A stretch of DNA of 5,005 nt, taken from contig DAOMNQ010000121.1 in the NCBI GenBank assembly GCA_035443945.1, forward strand, positions 1-5,005. The letters run 5' to 3'. Below, piece after piece: positions 1 through 4,589 of this stretch. Source of the DNA: CAADGN01 sp035443945. Lineage in GTDB: Bacteria; Planctomycetota; Phycisphaerae; Phycisphaerales; UBA1924. Within the stretch, counting starts at the first letter, position 1; each line of letters begins with the position of its first letter. The notes beneath the pieces were generated by a model that was not told where the DNA came from, made no database searches, and saw only the letters and a list, made by a program, of their open reading frames with translations. A program made the position numbers and the translations under genes.

Positions 1-32
1 TCCCTTGTATCCAAAGCCCCAAAGGGGCGCAG
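1..32 (+). repeat. Terminal hairpin repeat, left copy
   Basis: This sequence matches the reverse complement of the last 32 bases of the window at 28 of 32 positions (mismatches at 1, 5, 9 and 21). Its core is a compact hairpin: GCCCC (16-20), loop AAA (21-23), GGGGC (24-28), preceded by CCAAA and followed by GCAG. In one frame it would read C-I-Q-S-P-K-G-A-Q, and the right copy reads C-F-Q-S-P-E-G-A-Q, so similarity is strongest around the hairpin. It is most likely a dispersed intergenic repeat. Read on the minus strand, the hairpin is followed by TTTGG and could act as a weak terminator. Confidence 0.7.
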
Positions 33-246
33 GACGCAACCCTTCAACCATCAACTCGCGTCGTGCGCCATCGACCGCGCACCAACCGCCAGCGCGCGAA
101 GATCGTCGCATCTGCGCCGTCTCGCTCTGGACTCCTCATCAACCCCGCCTCACCATGCTCGCAGAACGGCCACACGCGTCATCGACACATGGCGCGCCGT
201 CAATCCCGAATCGGTTACCATCCGGTGCGCTTCACGGAGACGCCCC
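33..246. other. Non-coding leader upstream of corA
   Basis: I see no supported gene in this 214-bp stretch. Frames that are open here are rich in Arg, Pro and Ser and look like random high-GC sequence. Just before corA there is a GGAGA Shine-Dalgarno at 236-240. A TACCAT hexamer at 216-221 could be a -10 element, but no matching -35 lies 16-18 bp upstream, so I do not call a promoter. Confidence 0.4.
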
Positions 247-1389
247 ATGACCCGCCTCCCGCTCAGGCTCCGCGCCCGCGCCCGCCGCCTCAAACGCCCG
301 CCGCGCGGCTCCCCGCCAGGCCTCATCCAGGCCCAGCCCGACGCGCCGCGCCCGAGCCTGCGCGTCATCCGCTTCAGCGAGCAGAACCTCGAAGAGAGCA
401 GGCCCGCCTCGGCGGACATCCCCACGCCGTCCGGCGACGGACGGGTCACGTGGCTCAACATCGACGGCCTCGGCGATTCCGCCGTCATCCAGCGCATCGG
501 GGAGGCCTACGCCCTCCACCCCCTCGCCCTCGAAGACACCGTCAACGTCCACCAGCGCCCCAAAGTCGAAGAGTACACCGACATGCTCTACCTCGTCGTG
601 CGCATGCCGCGCGAGAGCAGCCAAGGCGGCGCGCTCGACACCGAACAACTCTCCATCTTCCTCGGCCGCGCCTTCGTCCTCACCTTCCAGGAGCGAGAAG
701 GCGACTGCCTCGAACCCGTCCGCGAGCGCATCCGGCGCGGCCAGAACCGAGTCCGCCGTTCCGGCCCGGACTTCCTCGCCTATGCCGTCATCGACGCCGT
801 CCTCGACGCCTACTTCCCCCTCCTCGAAGCCTTCGACGACCACCTCGAAAGGCTCGCCGAGGAAGCCGCGACCAGGCCCTCGGAGCAGACCATCGTGCGC
901 CTCCAGCAGGTGAAGCACGACCTGCTCACCATCCGGCGCGCCGTCTGGCCCCTGCGCGACGCCCTCACCCAACTCTACCGCGGCGAGCACGAACTCATCC
1001 GCCCCGAAACCCGCCCCTTCATCCGCGACGCCGCCGACCACGCCTTCCAGATCATGGACCTCGTCGAGACCCAGCGCGAGATCGCCGCCAGCCTCGTCGA
1101 CCTCTACCTCTCCACCGTCAACGTCCGCATGAGCGAGGCCATGCGCCTGCTCACCATCATCGCCACCATCTTCATCCCGCTCACGTTCATCGTCGGCATC
1201 TACGGCATGAACTTCGACCCCGACGCCTCCCCCTGGAACATGCCGGAACTCCGCTGGGCATTCGGCTACCCCGTCGTCATGCTCGCCATGACCGCCATCG
1301 CCGTGGCGATGATCGTCTGGTTCGCGCGCATGGGATGGCTCCCCAAACGCCCCCCCAAGCGCCGCCGCCACAACCGTCCACCCCCCTGA
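247..1389 (+). CDS. corA: CorA-family magnesium/cobalt transport protein
   Basis: This 380-residue protein is a CorA-type divalent cation channel of the inner membrane; the family forms pentamers that take up Mg2+ and often Co2+ or Ni2+. The cytoplasmic domain (about residues 38-295) contains the family sequence VNVHQRPKVEEY at 99-110 and a long helical stalk. Two C-terminal membrane helices lie at about 301-319 and 341-360. Between them is the diagnostic YGMNF (GMN at 320-322), then the loop MPEL (332-335). The ATG at 247 is chosen because GGAGA lies 6 nt upstream. The first 20 residues and the tail after 366 are strongly Arg/Lys-rich; the tail fits the positive-inside rule, and the head is an extension before the conserved domain. 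Codons mostly end in C. It is convergent with gdx, with 55 bp between the stops, and no clear terminator hairpin follows. Family assignment is firm; ion preference is not readable from sequence. Confidence 0.95.
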   Translation: MTRLPLRLRARARRLKRPPRGSPPGLIQAQPDAPRPSLRVIRFSEQNLEESRPASADIPTPSGDGRVTWLNIDGLGDSAVIQRIGEAYALHPLALEDTVNVHQRPKVEEYTDMLYLVVRMPRESSQGGALDTEQLSIFLGRAFVLTFQEREGDCLEPVRERIRRGQNRVRRSGPDFLAYAVIDAVLDAYFPLLEAFDDHLERLAEEAATRPSEQTIVRLQQVKHDLLTIRRAVWPLRDALTQLYRGEHELIRPETRPFIRDAADHAFQIMDLVETQREIAASLVDLYLSTVNVRMSEAMRLLTIIATIFIPLTFIVGIYGMNFDPDASPWNMPELRWAFGYPVVMLAMTAIAVAMIVWFARMGWLPKRPPKRRRHNRPPP

Positions 1390-1409
1390 CTCCCTCCCGC
1401 CCATCCGTC

Positions 1410-1456
1410 ATTTGCTATTTGCCATTTGCTCATTTGCTATTTGCTCATTTGCCATT
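1410..1456. repeat. Tandem ATTTGC(C/T) heptamer array
   Basis: Six consecutive units of ATTTGCT, ATTTGCC or ATTTGCTC start at 1410, 1417, 1424, 1432, 1439 and 1447, followed by a partial ATT. The units are 7 or 8 bp long. The array is much poorer in GC than all the sequence around it. It fills most of the gap between the convergent corA and gdx genes and overlaps the end of gdx: the stop codon and the codons for Asn104, Gly105 and Lys106 lie inside it. It resembles the short tandemly repeated repetitive heptamers described in other bacteria, especially cyanobacteria. The comparison is by form only. Confidence 0.85.
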
Positions 1457-1765
1457 CGTAACCTTCAGCCCCACGATCCCCGCCACGATCAGCCCGATGA
1501 AGAGCAGCCGCGCAGGCGTGACCGGCTCCTTCAGGAACGCGACACCCAGCGCGACCACGCCGACCGTGCCGATCCCCGTCCACACCGCGTACGCCGTGCC
1601 CGCCGGCAGGTCCTTCATCGCACGCGAGAGCAGGTAGAAACTCACGATCATCAGCCCGATCGTGAGCAGGCTCGGGCGCAGCCGAGTCCAGCCCTCCGAT
1701 TGCTTCATCGTGAACGCCCACCCCGCCTCGAACAGCCCCGCTACAACGAGCATCGCCCACGCCAT
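1445..1765 (-). CDS. gdx: SMR-family guanidinium exporter Gdx (SugE type)
   Basis: This 106-residue inner-membrane protein of the small multidrug resistance family has the usual length and four helices (about 3-21, 30-50, 57-77 and 85-103). In this family the protein works as a dual-topology dimer that exports a cation in exchange for protons. The residues known from studied Gdx proteins are all present: Glu13 (coupling and substrate), Trp16, Ser42, Tyr59 and Trp62. The segment AMKDLPAGTAYAVWTGIG (49-66) is typical of the Gdx/SugE branch rather than the broad EmrE drug exporters, so guanidinium is the expected substrate. The ATG at 1765 (minus strand) is preceded by GGGGAGA with 6 nt spacing. 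Longer upstream frames lack this support. The gene is divergent from the DoxX-like gene. I looked for a guanidine riboswitch in the 100-bp leader and found no match. The last three residues (NGK) come from a tandem repeat. Confidence 0.93.
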   Translation of the reverse strand: MAWAMLVVAGLFEAGWAFTMKQSEGWTRLRPSLLTIGLMIVSFYLLSRAMKDLPAGTAYAVWTGIGTVGVVALGVAFLKEPVTPARLLFIGLIVAGIVGLKVTNGK

Positions 1766-1865
1766 CGTTCGTCTCCCCGGCCGCCACGCCGCGTCGGCGG
1801 GCGTGCGTTCGATTGTCCGGGCACAGGCTATCGTGCGCGCACACGCACCGCCGAGGAGGACGACC
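1766..1865. promoter_or_regulatory. Divergent spacer between gdx and DoxX-like gene
   Basis: This 100-bp spacer must hold the start signals for both divergent genes. On the plus strand, TATCGT (1829-1834) could be a -10 box, with TTCGAT (1808-1813) 15 bp upstream as a weak -35. A 10-bp perfect palindrome GTGCGCGCAC (1833-1842) overlaps the end of the possible -10 and could be an operator, although alternating GC makes chance palindromes common. Clear Shine-Dalgarno sites lie at both ends: AGGAGG at 1854-1859 for the plus gene and GGGGAGA (minus strand, 1772-1778) for gdx. Confidence 0.3.
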
Positions 1866-2315
1866 ATGCCCGCGATCCCGAGCCGACTGGACCGACTCGA
1901 CGCCGCCATCGCCGGGTGGATGGACCGGCACGGGCACGGCGCGCACCGCATCACCCTCGGCGTGTACTTCGCATGGATGGGCCTGCTCAAGGTCTTCGGC
2001 CTCAAGACCGGCTCCTCGCTGCTGGCGCACACGATCTACCTCGGATCCCCCGACGTGATGGTCCCCGCGCTCGGCTGGTGGGAGGCCGCGATCGGCCTCA
2101 CACTCATCGTGCGCCGCCTGAACCGCATCGCGCTCCTCCTGCTCGCCATCCGCCTGCCGGGCACGCTCCTCGCGCTCATGCTGCGAGCGGACGTCTGCTT
2201 CGACCACGTTCCCTTCGGTCCGACACCCGAGGGGCAGTACCTCATCAAGGACCTCATGCTCTTCGCGGCCGCAATGGTGATCGGCGGCACGGTGCGCAGG
2301 CGCGACCCGGTGTGA
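1866..2315 (+). CDS. DoxX/DUF417-like four-helix membrane protein
   Basis: This 149-residue protein is predicted to sit in the inner membrane with four helices at about 27-46, 64-82, 87-107 and 124-141. The first helix contains YFAWMGLLKVFGL (34-46), a pattern common in DoxX-like and DUF417/YkgB-type proteins, and GPTPEGQYLIKDL (118-130) before the last helix also fits that group. Their biochemical role is poorly defined; some DoxX-type proteins have been linked to redox or sulfur stress, but nothing here shows that function. The ATG at 1866 is supported by AGGAGG ending 6 nt upstream, and a longer in-frame extension lacks both hydrophobicity and a ribosome site. It is divergent from gdx and has 278 bp downstream before the next gene, so it is probably transcribed alone. 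The fold class is fairly sure; the exact family is less so. Confidence 0.75.
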   Translation: MPAIPSRLDRLDAAIAGWMDRHGHGAHRITLGVYFAWMGLLKVFGLKTGSSLLAHTIYLGSPDVMVPALGWWEAAIGLTLIVRRLNRIALLLLAIRLPGTLLALMLRADVCFDHVPFGPTPEGQYLIKDLMLFAAAMVIGGTVRRRDPV

Positions 2316-2593
2316 TGCCTGCCGACCAACGCGCGAACACGCGTGCGAACATGCCCCATCCACGACGTCGGACTTCCCCCGTGGCGCGTGCGCCAGCCGC
2401 GATCCGCGCCGAACCGGGTAAACACCCTGCCGGGGCGCTGCGTATTGATCTCAACGAGATGGCGAGCGGCGTGCTCGCCCGAATGTGAGTGGGATCGAGA
2501 CAACCAGGGAACTCCGTCGGATGCGTGATCGGCGCGGTCGGTGCGCGCGTGACGCACCTCGGCCGGGCACGGTCCGGCGACTGGAGACTCGCA
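2316..2593. other. Intergenic region with two small hairpins
   Basis: I find no supported gene in this 278-bp gap; short frames on both strands have compositions unlike the neighbouring genes. Two perfect inverted repeats are visible. One is GGCGAGC (2461-2467), loop GGCGT, GCTCGCC (2473-2479). The other is GGTGCG (2540-2545), 7-nt loop, CGCACC (2553-2558). Neither is followed by a T-run, so a terminator role is weak. GGAGA at 2583-2587 is the ribosome site for the next gene. The G/C balance of the plus strand is about equal here, between a C-rich left and a G-rich right side. Confidence 0.4.
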
Positions 2594-3103
2594 ATGAAGC
2601 GAACGAAAGTGCTCACGGGCGTTCTCGGTGGGGCGATGATCGGCGCGGCCGTGCTGGCGGGATACCCGGAGTCCGGAGGCTCCGGCGCCCCTCCCTCGAT
2701 CGAGGGCACGTACCGGCTCGTCATGCGTGAACTCCCCGATGGCACGGTCCTCCGCGCTCCCGAGATCGACGGGCTGCTGACGTTCACGCGGCAGTACCGC
2801 AACATGAACGCCTACTGGACGACGAGCGACGGGGAGGTGCATTCGATCTCGTCGATCGCGCGGTACGCCATCAACGACGAGAACTACTCCGAGGAGAACA
2901 TCCACTTCCTGGTGGTCAACTCCGAGGACAAGCCCGAGCGGGACGCCGAGCGGAACACGGCCACCGCGCGCGTCGAGCGCCAGGGCGAGGCGGTGGCGTT
3001 CGACCTGCCGCTGCACGGGGAGATGCGGCTGACGTTCAAGAACCGCACGATCACCGCGTCGCGCGAGGGTGAGTTCATCGACCACTGGCAGCGTGTCGAG
3101 TAG
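2594..3103 (+). CDS. Exported lipocalin-like hypothetical protein
   Basis: This 169-residue protein begins with a basic start (MKRTK) and a hydrophobic stretch to about residue 23, which looks like a Sec signal peptide; no lipobox cysteine follows, and the mature protein contains no cysteine. The rest is predicted to be mostly beta: IEGTYRLVMRELPDG (36-50), DGLLTFTRQYRNMNAYW (59-75), SSIARYAI (86-93), a Glu/Asp-rich segment (96-119), MRLTFKNRTITASREG (144-159) and the ending FIDHWQRVE. The opening GTYRLV, the middle DGLLTF and the terminal F-I-D-x-W-x-R-V-E recall lipocalin-like domain proteins, so a small-ligand-binding beta barrel is a reasonable inference, not proof. I chose the ATG at 2594 over an in-frame ATG at 2489 because GGAGA lies 6 nt upstream and it places the signal peptide at the start. 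A strong hairpin follows the stop. Confidence 0.8.
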   Translation: MKRTKVLTGVLGGAMIGAAVLAGYPESGGSGAPPSIEGTYRLVMRELPDGTVLRAPEIDGLLTFTRQYRNMNAYWTTSDGEVHSISSIARYAINDENYSEENIHFLVVNSEDKPERDAERNTATARVERQGEAVAFDLPLHGEMRLTFKNRTITASREGEFIDHWQRVE

Positions 3104-3140
3104 GTCCGTCTCTCTCCGGGCTGCCGCGCGCGGGGAACCC

Positions 3141-3197
3141 GTCGCGCGACGGCGGCCCCCGGGCGGCCCCGGGCACGAGCGGGGCTGCCCCCGGGGC
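3141..3197. other. GC palindrome and upstream hairpin competing with terminator
   Basis: Between the lipocalin-like gene and its terminator lie a perfect 10-bp palindrome GTCGCGCGAC (3141-3150) and an inverted repeat GCCCCGGG (3166-3173) with CCCGGGGC (3190-3197). The right arm of the latter shares 3193-3197 with the left arm of the terminator hairpin, so both cannot form fully at once. This resembles an antiterminator/terminator arrangement but may simply reflect extreme GC content. Confidence 0.35.
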
Positions 3198-3225
3198 GCG
3201 GGCGATCCTTCCCCCGCGCCCCTTT
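3193..3225 (+). terminator. GC-rich hairpin with short T-tail
   Basis: GGGGCGCGGG (3193-3202) pairs perfectly with CCCGCGCCCC (3213-3222) across a 10-nt loop, and TTT follows at 3223-3225. It lies about 90 bp after the stop of the lipocalin-like gene and before the possible promoter of the DUF1080 gene, which is where an intrinsic terminator would be expected. The T-run is short, so the strength is uncertain. Confidence 0.6.
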
Positions 3226-3251
3226 CGCGCGCGCGGGCGGGCTGGTATGCT
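3223..3251 (+). promoter_or_regulatory. Possible promoter of the DUF1080 gene
   Basis: TATGCT (3246-3251) matches a sigma-70-type -10 box at four of six positions and stands out in very GC-rich sequence. A hexamer TTTCGC (3223-3228) lies 17 bp upstream but matches the -35 consensus only weakly. A start near 3258 would give a leader of about 36 nt before the ATG at 3294. Confidence 0.3.
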
Positions 3252-3293
3252 GGATCGGGCGGTCGCGTTTCGCGCCGCCGAGAGGAGTTCGCC

Positions 3294-4586
3294 ATGAAGC
3301 CCGTGACGCTGGCCGTTCTTGTTGCCGCTGCCTGTACGCCCGTGATGGCTCAGCCTGCTGCGGATGGGCTGAGCGAGATTGAGCGGGCGCGGGGGTGGGT
3401 GTTGCTGACGGGCGCTGAGGGGATGAAGCACTGGCGGGGGTACCGGCAGGAGGGGTTCCCGGGGTCGGGATGGACGCTGAGCGAGGGCGTTCTCACGCAC
3501 GCGGCGGGGGGGGGCGGCGGCGACATCATGACTCGCGAGCAGTTCGGGGACTTCGACCTGAAGTTGCAGTATCGGGTTGCGCCGCGGGCGAACAGCGGGC
3601 TCATCTACCGGGTGGCGGAGCGGGGCGACTACACGTGGCAGACGGGGCCCGAGTTCCAGGTGCTGGACGACCACGGGCACAATCTGGCGGGGAACCACCC
3701 GCACTCGGCGGGGGCGTTGTACGACCTGTTCACACCTGCGGAGGGGAAACTGTCGAAGCCGGCGGGGGAGTGGAACGACGCGCGGGTGGTGATCCGCAAC
3801 GGGGTGATCCAGCACTGGCTGAACGGGGTGAAGGTGGTGGAGGTTCGTGCGTTCGAGGAGGACGGGTCACCCACTGCCGAGTGGGCCGGCGCGATCGAGC
3901 GGAGCAAGTTCGCGCCGATGCGGGGGTTCGGGGTGCAGCCGCGCGGGCACATCGCGCTGCAGGATCACGGGGATGAGGTCTCGTTCCGCAACGTTCGCGT
4001 CCGCGACCTGGGCGCGCCGATGCCGGGGGAGGTCGCTCTGTTCAACGGTCGGAATCTCGAGGGTTGGACCGTCATTGGCTCCGGCGCGGACAGCGGGACG
4101 TGGACGGTGCGCGACGGCGTGCTGATCTGCACCGGCGAGCCGGCCGGGTACATCCGGACGACGGAGTCCTACACGAACTTCGTGCTGCGGGTCGAGTGGC
4201 GGTGGGACCCGGAGACTCGGCAGACCGGGAACAGCGGAGTGCTGGTTCGGGTCGTTGGGGAGGACAAGGTCTGGCCGCGCAGTGTTGAGGCCCAGTTGCA
4301 CGCTGGGAACGCGGGGGACTTCATCTGCATCGGTGGGACCGAGATCGTCGGCGAAGCGTCGCGGACGAGCGGTCGTCGGATCGTGAAGTCCCACGGGGCG
4401 GAGCGGCCTGCGGGGGAGTGGAACGAGTACGAGATCATCGTGAACGGGGGCGAGATCACGCTGATCGTGAACGGTGAGACGCTGAACCACGGGACGGGCG
4501 CGGAGGTTGTCGGCGGGGCGATCGCGCTGCAATCGGAGGGGACGCCGATCCAGTTCAGGCGGATCAGGCTGGTTCCGCTGGATTGA
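3294..4586 (+). CDS. Exported protein with two DUF1080 (3-keto-disaccharide hydrolase) domains
   Basis: This 430-residue protein has a signal peptide (1-19, likely cleaved after VMA before Gln20) and two tandem domains of the DUF1080/PF06439 family, which has a concanavalin-like beta-sandwich fold. Some members hydrolyse 3-keto-glycosides formed by oxidoreductases. Domain 1 (about 33-237) shows GGGGGDIMTREQFGDFDL, NSGLIYR (100-106), GPEFQVLDD (118-126), GEWNDARVVI (158-167), HWLNGVKVVE (174-183) and GHIALQDHGDEVSFRNVRV (218-236). Domain 2 (about 246-428) shows LFNGRNLEGW (249-258), NSGVLVRV (313-320), VEAQLHAGNAGDF (331-343), GEWNEYEIIV (374-383) and AIALQSEG (409-416). The ATG at 3294 has AGGAG 6 nt upstream and starts the signal peptide. 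Codons end mainly in G, with many GGG, unlike C-ending corA. A G9 run encodes glycines 72-74. No oxidoreductase neighbour is present, so the substrate is unknown. Confidence 0.92.
   Translation: MKPVTLAVLVAAACTPVMAQPAADGLSEIERARGWVLLTGAEGMKHWRGYRQEGFPGSGWTLSEGVLTHAAGGGGGDIMTREQFGDFDLKLQYRVAPRANSGLIYRVAERGDYTWQTGPEFQVLDDHGHNLAGNHPHSAGALYDLFTPAEGKLSKPAGEWNDARVVIRNGVIQHWLNGVKVVEVRAFEEDGSPTAEWAGAIERSKFAPMRGFGVQPRGHIALQDHGDEVSFRNVRVRDLGAPMPGEVALFNGRNLEGWTVIGSGADSGTWTVRDGVLICTGEPAGYIRTTESYTNFVLRVEWRWDPETRQTGNSGVLVRVVGEDKVWPRSVEAQLHAGNAGDFICIGGTEIVGEASRTSGRRIVKSHGAERPAGEWNEYEIIVNGGEITLIVNGETLNHGTGAEVVGGAIALQSEGTPIQFRRIRLVPLD
3506..3514 (+). repeat. G9 homopolymer inside the DUF1080 gene
   Basis: Nine consecutive G bases encode part of the run AAGGGGGD (residues 70-77) in domain 1. 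A one-base slip here would shift the frame early in the protein. It is both a possible phase-variation site and a common place for sequencing indels; the downstream frame stays intact in this sequence. Confidence 0.7.
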
Positions 4587-4589
4587 TGG

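Noticed and set aside
232..1404. Long open frame on the minus strand opposite corA
   Set aside because: It is the antisense of a well-recognised CorA gene; its Glu/Asp/Val/Gly-rich composition is the mirror of C-ending codons and no family signal is seen.
1410..1456. CRISPR array
   Set aside because: The units are 7-8 bp and directly adjacent, with no spacers and no cas genes.
63..1637. Long plus-strand frame overlapping corA, rich in Pro, Arg and His
   Set aside because: It is a frame-shifted reading of corA and of the antisense of gdx, with no ribosome site or domain.
1766..1865. Guanidine riboswitch in the gdx leader
   Set aside because: The minus-strand leader contains CCCGGACAA and an ACGA, which recall pieces of class III and class II motifs, but the rest of each consensus and the required paired hairpins are absent.
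2316..2593. Replication origin at the GC-skew change
   Set aside because: No DnaA-box-like nonamers, no AT-rich unwinding region and no dnaA or dnaN gene are present; only the skew supports it.
2541..2593. Start of the lipocalin-like gene at the in-frame ATG 2489
   Set aside because: No Shine-Dalgarno precedes it, and it would bury the signal peptide behind 35 residues; the ATG at 2594 has both features.
2036..3295. Long minus-strand frame across the DoxX-like and lipocalin-like genes
   Set aside because: It crosses two plus-strand genes and their intergenic regions with no change in character, which is typical of chance openness at high GC.
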